This document shows, one piece after another, positions 1 through 10,811 of a stretch of DNA of 64,000 nucleotides. Below the pieces are notes generated by a model. That model did no database searches. It had not been told where the DNA came from and saw nothing but the letters and a program-made list of their open reading frames with translations. How positions within the stretch are numbered: the stretch's first letter is position 1; every line of letters begins with the position of its first letter. The DNA comes from Zanthoxylum bungeanum (lineage: Eukaryota > Streptophyta > Magnoliopsida > Sapindales > Rutaceae), in assembly GCA_019454045.1 (NCBI GenBank), contig SKCR01033664.1:1-64000 (forward strand), in the 5' to 3' direction. The position numbers were made by a program, and so were the translations under genes.

Positions 1-878
1 CGAACCCTTGCCAAAACCGAGCCTCACCGGAGCCACTACTGCCAAATCAGATCTGGGTCTTCAAAAGTGTTAACGGTAAATCTGAGAAATTAATGGAAAC
101 CTGTGATATGGCAATTTGGGAGTGTTGGATTCGATTGATTGGACTTTGGAGGTGTTGAAATTGATTGAATTCGTAGATTGTGGGGGCGAAGTTTGTTGTG
201 TGGTGATAATTTTAGGGTGAATTTTGGGGAAATTATGAGTTTTTAGAGGTAATTCTGCCAAAATGTTTACTAAAAAAATGGTCAAATAACGATAGTAGTA
301 AAAATCGTAAATTGGACATAGATCTTAATCGATTATTTTTCCTGTAAAATTTCAGCTAATCAGGTATTACCTTCTAAACTCTCTTCTATTATTTAAGACA
401 TTAGGGACAATGTCTCATTTAGGTTTGGGGGAGGGAATTAGTTGATCAGTATCTTGTTTTTAGTTTGTGTGTTGTTTTATTTTTAGTCCAAAATTTTTCG
501 AAAAATACAAAAAAATTGAAATTTTTTCAAAAATTACAAAAATATTTTGCATTTTTTGTGTTTTTATTTTGACTAAAAAGGTAAAATTGGTAAGAGATAG
601 CTGAGTAAGGAGTTTTCACTCCTGAGACGTATCTCAAACCATTTTTGAAACAAGTTAATTTTTGTTTATTTCATTTTAAATTATTTAATTTGTAAATTCT
701 CCTTAACACTGACTAAAATGGACCTTCATATGCTCAGTTGGCAGGTATTATCAACATGCATAGTAACATACGGACATGAGCTGTAATTGAAAAGTTTGTA
801 ATATTCAGTGCTCTAGTTTAATTGGAGGAAACATCTCAAAAAGTGATGGAGTAAAAAAAAAAAAAAAAAAAAAACGGA

Positions 879-1109
879 GATCCGAGTTATTAAGTCTGTA
901 AGGGTGTTTTAACACCTAGTGCCCTAAAGCCAACTGGTTTGGGAGTCACTGGCCCAAAGCTCGTTACATGGATCGAAGATGCTGCAAAAATATATATATC
1001 TGAAGTCTGAGTAATTAAGTCCGTAGGGGTGTCTTAACACTTGGTGCCTTAAAGCCAACTGGTTTGGGAGCCACTGACCCAACACTCGTTACATAGATGG
1101 AAGATATTG
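879..1109 (+). repeat. Tandem duplication, about 124-bp period
   Basis: Two imperfect copies (about 879-990 and 1003-1109) share the order: TTAAGTC, a short inverted repeat around GGTGT...AACAC, CCAACTGGTTTGGGAG, then CTCGTTACAT. The inverted repeat is perfect in copy 1 (GGTGTT/AACACC) and damaged in copy 2. It lies in the 3' untranslated part of the Athila-like element. Confidence 0.75.
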
Positions 1110-1458
1110 TATATAAATAAAAAAATAGTGAAAAATCAAAGAAAAAATCAGAAAAATCAGAAAAATTATTCCATTGCTACAAAAAGTTGTGAAATCTGAT
1201 AGAACTTTAGGACAAAAATATTACTCTCTTATCAACTACACTTATGACTGTTGTGGGCAAAAATGAGTTGATATGGAGAATGGTAAATATAATCGAAGAA
1301 TTTACTTATTCAGTAATTTAGAAAGAAACAAAACAACTAATAACTTGGAGTAGAAATTTCACTTGATTAGTCACTAACTTCTTTATTCTCTTTTCGCTTG
1401 TCTTTTTGCTTTTGTGTGCATTAGTTTTACTACATTTTTACTTTTGTAAAATGTTTAT

Positions 1459-1575
1459 GGGTATCATTACTGTAAACCCTCACGAGACTATAACTCGTCC
1501 ACTAGGGACACCTAGGGGTTTAAAGGCTTGTTGCATATGCTAAATGCAACCGTGATCCCTACGAAAGTGGCTTAG
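1459..1575 (+). other. Conserved 3'-UTR block of Athila-like element, copy 1
   Basis: About 117 bp, nearly identical to 23876-23992 (a few substitutions), although the flanking sequence of the two elements has diverged. It contains TTGCATATGC...ATGCAA, which can fold as a small hairpin, and sits about 70 bp upstream of the polypurine tract. Function unknown. Confidence 0.6.
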
Positions 1576-1633
1576 TTAATTTTATTTTCATGTTATTTTA
1601 TTTTCTGTTTTGCTCGAGGACTAGCAAAATGTT

Positions 1634-1646
1634 AGGTTTGGGGGTT
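1634..1646 (+). promoter_or_regulatory. Polypurine tract
   Basis: The G-rich run AGGTTTGGGGGTT directly precedes the LTR start TGATAAG. This is the usual place for the plus-strand primer of an LTR retrotransposon. The same run precedes the LTR at 24074. Confidence 0.7.
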
Positions 1647-2030
1647 TGATAAGTGGTAAATATATCACTTTTCCCACTCATTTGACCTAATATTTCGTAT
1701 AGTTTCTCGAGTTTTGTGAACGTTTTGATGTGTTGTGTTGTTATTTTGCAGATAAATAAAGTTTGGAAAGCATTGGAAGCAATTTGGGGCCAAAACAGAC
1801 AAAAATGGGTCAATAGGGGCAAAATGGTATTTTTGCGCGTCGCGACGCCAAGACTCTGCGCGTCGCGACGCCCAAAATACGCCGAACGTGCTAACGTGCG
1901 CCGACTGCCACGTGTCAGAATCTGATAGGTTTGACTTGCTAACATGCACCGGGTCTGCTAACGTGCGCCAGACGCCACGTGTCATCATCTCATTGGACCA
2001 CCCAAATCGCGTGCCACGTGTCGCCTCCCT
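1647..2030 (+). mobile_element. Athila-like 3' LTR, 5' fragment
   Basis: It starts with TGATAAGTGG after the polypurine tract and aligns in its first 100 bp with the LTR at 24074 and with the inverse of the ATH LTR end at 52379 (shared GTTTCTCG, GAACGTTTTGATGTGTT and a GCAGATAAA segment). It breaks at about 2031, where B-family LTR sequence starts. It holds two CGTCGCGACG palindromes (1838-1847, 1861-1870) and three CCACGTGTC motifs (1908, 1975, 2014). Confidence 0.7.
1908..2022 (+). promoter_or_regulatory. Three CCACGTGTC (G-box/ABRE-like) motifs in the LTR
   Basis: Exact CCACGTGTC occurs at 1908-1916, 1975-1983 and 2014-2022. ACGTG-core motifs are known plant bZIP/bHLH binding sites. CACGTGTC also appears at 24490-24497 and 26729-26736 in the related LTR. 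A promoter role is inferred from position in the LTR 5' half only. Confidence 0.4.
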
Positions 2031-3177
2031 ATTGTTCGAAAAGATTTTGGATGATTCTAAATCATTTCAAATATGAATTTAACATGTCCTACCCATTGAA
2101 ATTCAAATTACAACAAAAATCCCCAAAATACTACACCAAGGCCGAGAGAATCAACAAGGGGGGATAATGTGCATTTTGCACTTTACATGTTCAAAAACAC
2201 ATCCAGATGAAATCCAATCAACATAAGATTTGATATGTATCATATGCACATCTAAATACACAACATAAATGAAAAGCCCCAAATTTGGAAATGGTCTTAA
2301 ACCCTAATTTTTCAATTTCATCAACTTGGACAAATTAGACCAAATTGGTTAAATCCAATACTTCAATCATGTTTCTTCCATTCCAATCAAGCCTCACCAA
2401 AAAGAAAAAACTATAGAACAATCTAGGTTATTTAAGAGTGGGTCAATAACTCTATATTGGCAACAAGTTTCTAAAAAAACATCAAAAGAAAGCTTACTAG
2501 CTCATCAGTAACATTCTATGATCTTTATACATGCATAACCTTATCATCAAACTTCCATCCAAAAAAAACACAAAGAATAAAGAATAGAAAAACATAATAA
2601 ACTCATAGCAAGAAGCCTAGAACTCAATGAACATTTTCCTCTCTAATAGCAAGTTGGAAAAACTTACTAAAATCCAAACTTTTCCTTGTTTTCTTTTTCT
2701 TTCTTCAAGCTTCTTTGTTTTCTTTTAATGGAGTATTTGATAAGTGTTTGACTTAATGAAAACCCTAAAAGAAACAAAACAATTTATACTTGCTCCAAAA
2801 CATGCCTTGGCCGAATGGTGTAGCAAGAATAAACAAAACATCTAGATATTTGTATTTTGTTTCAATTAAAGCTTTTAATCAACTTGCAAGTTTAATCATT
2901 AAACAATTTAATGTAATAAAGCAAGTCAACAAAGGAAACCAAGTTATTAAAGTAAAATATCATAACCTTAAAATATTTATACTTTATTTAATTTAATCAT
3001 TTAATAATTAATTAATTAAATACAAATATATTAAATATATGTATTATATTTACATTAAATATCAAATACATATATATATTTATAATATTAGTCAAATATC
3101 TCAATTTGACAATTAATTAATGTGTATTTGAATTAATCTAACATTAAATGCAAATACACAAAAATTAAGGAAATGAC
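2031..3177 (-). mobile_element. Copia B-family LTR fragment (inverted)
   Basis: It is collinear with 28130-29290 and 44707-45855, sharing ATTGTTCGAAA at the left, then GATAATGTGCATTTTGCACT, a region with many short A/T tracts, and AGGAAATGACT at the right. Orientation is the same as the minus-strand element B. Neither LTR terminus is present, so this is a truncated relic wedged between an Athila-like LTR and the broken LTR of G1. Confidence 0.75.
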
Positions 3178-4252
3178 TAGACCTAAACCAATCCTAGTTT
3201 TTCCCTCTCACTCCTCACGGCTCCCCCTCCCTCTCTCATCTCCCACGCTCTCTCACTTTGTTTACAAAACAGAAAACAAAAAATAATAAACCCTAATAGC
3301 CTCTCATCTCTCTTATCTCTCTCTCATCAACTCTCGGCATCATCAACTCTTGGCTCTCTCTCTCGGCCAACTCAAAAAGCAACAAAGAAACCCTAATTCT
3401 CTTCCTCTCTCTTCATGCTCTCTTCTCCCTAAACAGTAGCAAAGCAGTGAACAACCAACCCAAAACAGTCCCTAAACAGCAGCAAATCAGTGAACAAAAT
3501 CATCCCAAAAATAGTCCCCACACTCCCCAAAAATAACCCCTGAAAACAGCCCCAAATACAACCAAAACAGTCCAGAGAAAACAGCAAGCAAAACAGCGAA
3601 ACAGCGAAACAGCGGGTGAAAACAGAGAAAACAGCGAGCAGAAACAGTGAGTGATAACAAAGAAAATAGCGAGCGGAAACAGCGAACCAGTGAAAATAGC
3701 GGAAACGTTAACCCTTCCGGTGACGTCCCAACGCACTCCCGAGAAGCGACTTAAAAGGTAAGACCTGATGGCACCCTTTGTTATATTTTATTTTGTCGTC
3801 CTGGAAACGGCATGCTTGGTTGGACATGAAATACATCCAACCGGGCAAACTAAGTCCTACATTGAAAACGGCCAAATTCTTTGGTCATATATTTATTATT
3901 TCCGCATTTATCTATTTGATATGTTCATGAGATTGCGTGCTCGTTTTTATTTCGTTTACTCCTATGTGTGCAAACTTAGATATTGGTTAATCTTGCATGT
4001 GTATGTTGCGTAAGACTTGGTTATATTATTGCATAAATCCGTTCATTACAATTGACATAAGTAAGGGACCATTCCGAACCCAATGATTTGAGGTCTTCCA
4101 TTGCGAGGGGTGAGTGCGGCCTTAAATTATTTCCCAGTTCACGCTGGGTGGCGACTCCATTTTATTTCTCCGGTTTAGTCCCCCGCGGGCTACTCCGTAC
4201 TCCCGACCGGGCCGCGAGCCCGGGACAACGTCGCTGATTTCTGTGTCCTACA
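3178..4252 (+). mobile_element. G1 5' LTR, truncated at its 5' side
   Basis: It aligns with the G1 3' LTR from AGACCTAAA (compare 11487 onward) to the terminal CTACA at 4252. The first part of the LTR, including the TATA-like box seen in the 3' copy at 11478, is missing, so this copy cannot start a normal genomic RNA. It contains a long C/A-rich, G-poor stretch with many AACAG units (3430-3700), then a hairpin and primer-site look-alike at 4133-4159. An antisense ORF (3500-3736) is a by-product of that composition. Confidence 0.8.
4133..4159 (+). other. Covarying hairpin and PBS look-alike, G1 5' LTR
   Basis: CCCAG-TTCACG-CTGGG (4133-4148) forms a 5-bp stem and is followed at once by TGGCGACTCCA (4149-4159), identical to the first 11 bases of the true primer-binding site at 4256. 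In G2 and G3 the stem reads CCCGG/CCGGG, a paired A-T to G-C change. Confidence 0.55.
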
Positions 4253-4255
4253 GTC

Positions 4256-4273
4256 TGGCGACTCCACTGGGGA
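4256..4273 (+). promoter_or_regulatory. G1 primer-binding site
   Basis: TGGCGACTCCACTGGGGA lies three bases after the LTR end. The same 18 bases follow the LTRs of G2 (36718) and G3 (61626). Sites of this kind are typical of the Tat/Ogre lineage and are reported as tRNA-Arg primed; I could not check the tRNA. Confidence 0.8.
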
Positions 4274-5724
4274 TAGAGAATCGGCCCCGAAATAATGTCT
4301 TGTAATATTTGTGATTTTTGCTTTAGTTAACCTTGTCTAAAGTTGATTTAACCAAAGGTATTAGAGTTAGATCATGGTTTGGTGTCTTCCTTCACTCACT
4401 ACCTTTTTAATAACCAAAAGGAAAAGATGTGAAGACATCTAGATAATCATTTACTCGAAGCTTACCTTGGAGTATATTTAAAGTGATGGACTAATTTGGA
4501 TGATCTGTTGTTTATTCCTGTCACCAATGCGATAAGAGCCTAAGAGGTCAGGGTATTTAAGAGAGTTCGCTCCACCATCCCTCTAGGGAATTTTCAATAG
4601 AGGAATCCATTTGACAGCTATTCATGTATCGTGAAGTCATTTTCGCTCGAAGCGGCGGATCGTTATATGGTACCATCACTCGTTGGCACGTACCTTAAGG
4701 TATAAAAAAGGTGCGCTCACTTGGTCGCTCGAACCCTTGAGTGGGGAGACCTAGTTGTGGGCAACCCTTCGCCGGTAGGAGCCTTTATTAATACTCCCAT
4801 AAAACTGCATGAGAACCATAGTTATATGACCTATAGAAGCCACCATTTATGCTTATATTTGGGACCATCATCATTTGGATTCATTTGGACTTCTTGTCAT
4901 GAGATGTGAACTTGTTGGGCCATTTAAACTAGGATGAGCTTACATCTTATAACGATTGGGCCAAAAGCTTTCAAAATGATGATGAGACACTTTGTGTTTG
5001 GGCCCCCTACCATTTGAAGTTGTTTAGCCACCTTATCGCAAAAGTGTAAACCTGTTGGGCCTTTTCAACTGGGACAAGTTTGCACCTCGCAATAATATGA
5101 TTGAATGCTTTGAAATGATAATGGGCCAACTTGTATGAAAACCTTGATGGGCTTAGAAAATCCAATCATAATCTAAATATGCTAGAAGCATGAGTCCGAT
5201 ATCCACAATGGCTTTCACCTAAGAAGGATACGCATTGTTACGACATATTTATTTACTTTGGATACCTCCAAGTTCATCCCCATGACCACGGTTGCCAAAA
5301 GCCCAATTCGTCATTTCTAGACAATGACATAATCCAATAATAGGCTTAGGCCACGTTGTAAATGGGCGGTCTTTGTCTTTTACCGATGGAAAGGGACTGA
5401 AGCGACCAAGGTTCACCCCATAGCATAGGAGAGAACGATTTTGCATACCCACATTGGTGCATGGAATAAGCCATACCTAGGACAGAAATGGACTTACCAC
5501 GAGTTTGGGAGAAATAAGGTTGGAAGGATATATGTTGTTTTGATAACCACGTGCATCTCATGCATACACGCATCATGTTAACCCCTGTGTCTTAAAAGCC
5601 ATCATAGATATCCGTTGGGTTAGAGAAGGAGAGATTTGTCAAGAAGAGTTTAGCAAACATGGATATCGGGGAAAAGGAAACCGAGGAACATAAAACTTTA
5701 CGGCAATGATAGAAAGACCATTGT

Positions 5725-5790
5725 GAAAAAAAAGAAGAAAAAAAAAGAAAAAAAAAAGAGAGAAAAGAAAAAAGAAGAGAAAAAAATTTG
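5725..5790 (+). repeat. A/G-rich low-complexity tract
   Basis: It is a run of short A tracts separated by single G residues. A similar tract lies at about 6188-6270, and G3 has an equivalent one at 63845-63920, next to the same flanking block (CACCTATAACCGATAAGC at 6102 and 63759). Confidence 0.8.
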
Positions 5791-6904
5791 TTTGTTCTTA
5801 GTCCTTAATAGTTAGGCATAAGTCCGATGATGAAATCGTTTGCTTTAGGGAGAAATCTTAGAAACGATAAACTTTTGATGTGCTTTTATCTGATACTTTG
5901 AGTAATTGATCTATGTTAGATTCGTAAGAACTTGATTATGGTTCTTAGCAGTGAAAACCTGAGTAGTTAGCAAAGTGACTAGTTGAAGAAATTTTAGGTC
6001 GGTGAATGACCGTTCGCCTAAATGTCTATCCTGATTTGCTTGTGTTATGATGTGTGGTATGGTTGAAAATAAAAGAAAAGTATCTAAGGAAAAGAATTAA
6101 ACCACCTATAACCGATAAGCGTGAAGCTACCCATGGGCGAGTATTAGGACCACAATGAAGAGAAATGCTACCTTAAATGGTAGGTGTGTTGAAAAAAAAA
6201 GAAAGAAAAAAAAAAGAAAAAAGAAAAAGTTCAAAACGAAAAGAAAAAAAAAAGAGACAAAAGAGAAAGAAAACCATACCACATTAAGCACAGAAAAGCA
6301 ACTGCAGGCATAATTGAGACATCTAGGTTGGTTTGACTCATCGATCCCAATTTTTTGACGAAATCATTGAGTTGGCTTACCTGGGGATGAATCTACAAAT
6401 GAACCTTTGCACACACATATTTTGAGTCTGGCTTAGATCATTTATTCAAAGACTTGGATTTGTGTTGCATTGAATGTTTTGAAGGTTCTCTGATTTCAAT
6501 ACTGGGCATTCTTTGAGGGCAATAATATGTGTAACTATTGGGACTATTTAGTAACATGTAATATAGTATGATGATATGCAATGCCACATCACGTGGTCCA
6601 CCTTGACCTAGTGCAAGCAGCAGAGAGCAGAAACCTAAATCGAGTCTGGGGGCGACCAGTCTACCACCTCGCGAATAAGGGACATAATGGAATCTCGAGT
6701 CATTGGATCAAAGAAAACTGAGCAATCACCAGAAGAGAACTGGCAAAAGGAAACTGTAAGCATGCCCATGGGGCAACCAAAGACATTAGTAGGCGAAGGG
6801 CGCCAGAGAGCACAAGGTAGACCTAACCCAAGGGAATAAGAAACACATCCATGCATACATGCATACACGTCACATGCACATAATTTTTGTTTTGTTTTTG
6901 TTCG

Positions 6905-6907
6905 CAG
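6905..6907 (+). promoter_or_regulatory. Splice-acceptor-like site, G1
   Basis: A T-rich tract ending in TTTTTGTTCGCAG, preceded by repeated CATGCATAC, matches the plant 3' splice-site pattern. Equivalent sites occur at 39567 (G2), 63116 and 63302 (G3). Use of the site is inferred. Confidence 0.4.
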
Positions 6908-6936
6908 GTTTTGAAGAAAAAACGGCAAAGACAAAC

Positions 6937-7770
6937 AATCGGGAACAAAGCCCACTCTCAATACAGTCCGGGAATAAAGCCCACAATCAACACAAGTTCG
7001 GGAGCAAAGCCTAGGGAACAAAGCCCACTCTTAACACAGTTCGGGAATAAAGCCCACATTCAGCACGGTTCGGGAACAAAGCCGACATTCAGTACAGCTC
7101 GGGAACAAAGCCCACAGTCAACACATTTCGGGAATAAAGCCCAGGGAACAAAGCCCACAATCAGCACAGTTCGGGAATAAAGCCCAGGGAACAAAGCCCA
7201 CAATCAGCACAGTTCAGGAACAAAGCCCACAATCAGTACAGATTCGAGAACAAGACCCACAACTGAATTCGAGAACAAGACCCACAATTCAACTCGAGAA
7301 CAAGACCCACAATTCAACTCGGGAACAAGACCCACAACTCAGTTCAGGAACAAGACCTACAACTCAAATCAGGAACAAGACCCACAACTTAGTTCGGGAA
7401 AAAACCCACAATTCAACTCGGGAACAAGACCCACAACTCAGTTCGGGAACAAGACCCACAACTCAGTTCGGGAACAAGACCCACAAATCAGTTCGAAAAC
7501 AAGACCCACAACTCAGTTCGGGAACAAGACCCACAATTCAACTCGAGAACAAGACCCACAATTTAATTCGGGAACAAGACCCACAATTCAATTTGGGAAC
7601 AAGACCCACTCGGTGGTTCGGGAACAAGACCCAGGGGTCACAGCGCCTCGCCATCAATCTCAACTCAAGTAACGGTTCAAAAATGAGCCATCTCTCATCA
7701 GTAACGGTTCGAGAATGAACCATCTTTCATCAAGTAATGGTTCAGGAACAAGACCCAAGGGTCGCAGCAC
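6937..7770 (+). repeat. 3' tandem-repeat region of G1, about 25 to 41-bp units
   Basis: The left half is built from GGGAACAAAGCCCACA units of variable length (about 29 to 41 bp); the right half from GGGAACAAGACCCACAA units with a 25-bp period (for example 7441 and 7466). Hypervariable tandem repeats between pol and the 3' LTR are known in Tat/Ogre elements and can seed satellites. G2 has different units in the same place. Confidence 0.85.
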
Positions 7771-7811
7771 CTCGTCACCAAATCAACTCAGTTCGAAGCG
7801 TCTCAAAATGA

Positions 7812-7848
7812 CAGGTAAGTTCGGCGACAGCTGGCGAGCCAGGTAAGT
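7812..7848 (+). promoter_or_regulatory. Two perfect splice-donor consensus sites, G1
   Basis: CAG|GTAAGT occurs at 7812-7820 and again at 7840-7848. G2 has the same 9-mer in the same place (41006-41014). They close the tandem-repeat region that opens with an acceptor-like site. Confidence 0.4.
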
Positions 7849-7867
7849 AAGTAAAAATATATGCATG

Positions 7868-7925
7868 ACTTTGATAGGATTGTCACTGTCACACACTGCA
7901 CAAGTCCCATCAAAGTGGGGGCGAC
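7868..7925 (+). promoter_or_regulatory. G1 polypurine tract inside a conserved hairpin
   Basis: ACTTTGAT (7868-7875) pairs with ATCAAAGT (7909-7916), and the second arm runs into AAAGTGGGGG (7912-7921), the polypurine tract just before the 3' LTR. The whole stretch is identical to 41032-41089 in G2. Confidence 0.65.
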
Positions 7926-8249
7926 TGTAGATACTGCATTTTTGCATGAAGCCCGATGATGAGCCTCGTATGGAGGCACTACCCGATAAGTTGCGGAAGT
8001 CGCGGGAAATGGACGTCGGAAGGAAAAAAATTAAAAAAAAATAAATACATCAACAAATTTAACTCGCTAATTGGCCTCGGGTTCGCCCGATTAATCTCTA
8101 TTTTAAAATATTAAGCCTCGGCCCAAAACCCCCGCACCCATCCAAAGCCCATTTCGCCCAAGCCCAATCCAAAAATAATTAAAACATTTAAAACACATGT
8201 CACAAATTAAATTAAATCCAATCAAATCCAATTAAAATCAAAATAATAC
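7926..8249 (+). mobile_element. G1 3' LTR, segment 1
   Basis: It starts TGTAGATACTGCATTTTTGC and shares its first 110 bp with the LTR starts of G2 (33705, 41090) and G3 (58785), and with the inverted fragment at 22466-22766. The LTR is cut by a solo LTR at 8250; AATAC at 8245-8249 is repeated at 11316-11320. Confidence 0.85.
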
Positions 8250-8958
8250 TGTAACATCCCCGATCCGGGAGATGTTACCGGCAGGGGATAGCTGTGCTAA
8301 CCCCATAAGCCTCTTACTATCTGACTGTACTCTGAACTATATAAATGTCATGCCATACGTGAAGACTATAACTAAATCAACATGAAATACTTTTATTAAT
8401 GCATGCTTAGGAATACTTCTTTACAACACTTTAAGGACTATCTGTAATGACTATCACATTACTAGTGCATGTATGCAACTCTAACTGGACTATAATATTC
8501 TGACTCTAAACTAGTGGACTCCAACCCTGGTGATTGCATCAGTATCCATCCTCCTGAGCTCGTCCTCCTGGAAAACCCTACAAAACAAATAAAACTGAAG
8601 GGGGGTTAGGTCGTCATACGACCTAAGTGAGTGAACGAAAACTGAAAACTGAAGTAAAAGTCTTCTAACTTTAAAATCACATTTTCAAATATCTTTTATG
8701 AAAACTCTTGTTCTCAAAACTTCATCAAATTTACTGAAAACTGTTTTTAAAATCTCTGGCTTCGAGAAATCCGTTTTCTGAAAACTATTGGTTAAAAATC
8801 TGTATTCTGAAATTCTGAAAACTGTGTTCTTGAAAATTTGAAATCCGAAAACTGAAAACTCTTTCTTGTACTTCATTCTAAATCCGTCTTTCTAAATTCT
8901 TTTCTAAAAATCTTTTCTGAAAACTGAAAAATTGAAATCCTTTTTCTGAAAACAGAAT

Positions 8959-9039
8959 CTCCGCCCGTAGGCGCAACTCCGCCCGTAGGCGCATCTCCGC
9001 CCGAAGGCGCATCTCCGCCCGAAGGCGCATCTCCGCCCA
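8959..9039 (+). repeat. 18-bp minisatellite, about 4.5 copies
   Basis: CTCCGCCCG(T/A)AGGCGCA(A/T) repeats at 8959, 8977, 8995, 9013 and 9031. It is GC-rich and stands out in an AT-rich LTR. Confidence 0.9.
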
Positions 9040-10740
9040 GGAATGTACCATCTGAGCGCTGAGGATCTAGGAGCGTCCCCCCAGTCCTCAACATGTGCAC
9101 ATGCTCTCTGTATCCGTCAATTCCATCTGAATCTCAAGTTACATACTGGGGTGAGGTTTTACCTCATGCCCCGAAATAAATAAAAACTCATGTTTTAAAA
9201 CTTTTATGTGTAAAGCACAACTAAAGCACAACTAAAACAAAGCATAAAACATAAATATCATGTAATAACAGCAATTAAGAAGTCTAACGCCCTAAGGCAT
9301 AAAAATAAGTCTGATATCAAAATACGATATGAAAATCAAGTAAAAAGGAAAGTGTCCACTCACTGATTGGGGCTTGATGACGTCTTTTCACGGCATCGAC
9401 GGTGGTTGCGAGTTCTAATGTTGATCTATAAGAATAAAGGGATTGTTAGAACAAAGAAATATCTAATGAACTTAGAAGAATAAATGAACCAGAATTTTCC
9501 AGGTTTTTGGGTCTGATTTGGAATTTTACTGAGAGAAAATGGTAAGGAATTTAGTCTTGAAATATTTATGGATGAATCCCATATGAGTCTACTTTATCTC
9601 AAATTTTACGGATCTTGATTTCGATTCCCGGAACTACGTAAACAAACTGATTTCTACCAGCTGTTCAGCAGGGACAGAATCAGATCAGTCCCTGCTGATC
9701 ACTCCAATTCGAAACTCCGTCAAAAATTCTTATTAAGTCCAATGGTTCTGAATTTCTTATATGTCGGGCTCCTATGTGTCTAATTTTTTTTTGCGCTGAC
9801 GGCTCATCGTTTGGACACCCGAAACTCATTTTAAAAATCAAAAACCGAGCCTAGATCATCAGGTCGCAGGTGCAGACTTTACTGCCGATCAGTTGACTTT
9901 GGAGATTTTTCTACATTAGCGTCTTAAGTCCAAAAATTCTGATTTTTGGATATGTTACTCCTCTATGTGTCTAGTTTACTTAGAATTTTACAGTTTATCA
10001 ATCGGGCATATAAAACTCGAGTTAGAAGTGACCAAATATAACCTGTCCGGAACTTATTGTAAACCGACACCGTTACCTAACTTTCTTATTTCGCCTTCTT
10101 CTCTAATTCCATCAATCCAACAAACCCCAACAGAATTTTAACCATTTTAAGCACCATTTATAACATGTGAATTGTGTTTATTTTCTTCAATTAGTTTGAG
10201 TGTGGCATTATATCGAACATTTGGTGTGCGGCATAACTAAATCCTTCATTCTTACAACCTTAAGTAACCCTACCCCATTTCAACACTTTCAAACCAAAAA
10301 CCAATATACAAAACATCCTTATATACTCATTTTAATGTACATCAAACCTTCAATTCATTTTGTTATACTCTAAATCATTTACTAATCTCAAAACTCTTAA
10401 CCCATTTTTAATCACTTTCATTCCATAACAAAACTAATATCAAAACACCTCATCTTTAACTCATTTAATCATGCATCAAACCCCCAAATTATCATCTAAT
10501 TAAATTATCAATCTTGGAAATCAAACCCAAAATTACCTAAAACACTTAAGACAATGCTCCAATTATTTCAAAATCCTCATCAATTATAATCTCTAACATG
10601 CTAATCATCATTATCAAGTCATTCCTACCAACAAAATCAAAACTCAAGATTTGGGTTATGGAATCTTACCTCCATTTTCTTGATTTTCTTTTAATCTCCA
10701 AGTCTTCCATGGATGCCAAGCTTTCCTACTCTTTCCTTTT

Positions 10741-10811
10741 CTTCTTCTTCTTCTTCTTCTTCTCTTCTTCTTCTTCTTCTTCTCTCCTTCTTCTTCTCTC
10801 CTTCTTCTTCA
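10741..10811 (+). repeat. TTC/TTCTC microsatellite
   Basis: About 70 bp of CTT units with a few C-rich interruptions. It gives rise to a Phe/Ser-rich ORF at 10598-10876 that has no other support. Confidence 0.9.

Larger units (their letters stand above)
1..1646 (+). mobile_element. Athila-like gypsy element, 3' internal region (partial)
   Basis: This is the non-coding 3' end of a Ty3/gypsy element cut by the window edge. It ends in a G-rich polypurine tract and an LTR start at 1647. The block at 1459-1575 recurs at 23876-23992 next to a second LTR of the same kind, which ties both to one lineage. The Athila assignment is by likeness of the LTR start (TGATAAG or TGATGAG) to that of ATH, which carries Athila gag, protease and a tRNA-Asp primer site. 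I see no protein domain in this stretch. It includes a run of 22 A at 853-874. Confidence 0.7.
4253..7925 (+). mobile_element. G1 internal region, no coding domain left
   Basis: About 3.7 kb between primer site and polypurine tract. It keeps the leader (4274-5555), the pre-gag block found in all three G elements (5556-5622), A/G-rich low-complexity tracts, the segment leading to a splice-acceptor-like site (6905), a tandem-repeat region and the polypurine-tract hairpin. Gag, protease, reverse transcriptase and integrase are absent: sequence after the pre-gag block diverges from G2 gag within a few bases. Small ORFs in it show no retroelement motif. This is a deletion derivative that could only move with outside help. 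Confidence 0.75.

Noticed and set aside
3756..3765. Splice donor AAAGGTAAGA in the G1 LTR as the start of a leader intron
   Set aside because: G2 and G3 have GGTTAGA at this place, so the strong consensus is not conserved and no matching acceptor can be argued.
6635..7021. 128-codon minus-strand ORF in G1
   Set aside because: It overlaps the integrase-tail relic and acceptor-like block on the opposite strand and has no homologous frame in G2 or G3.
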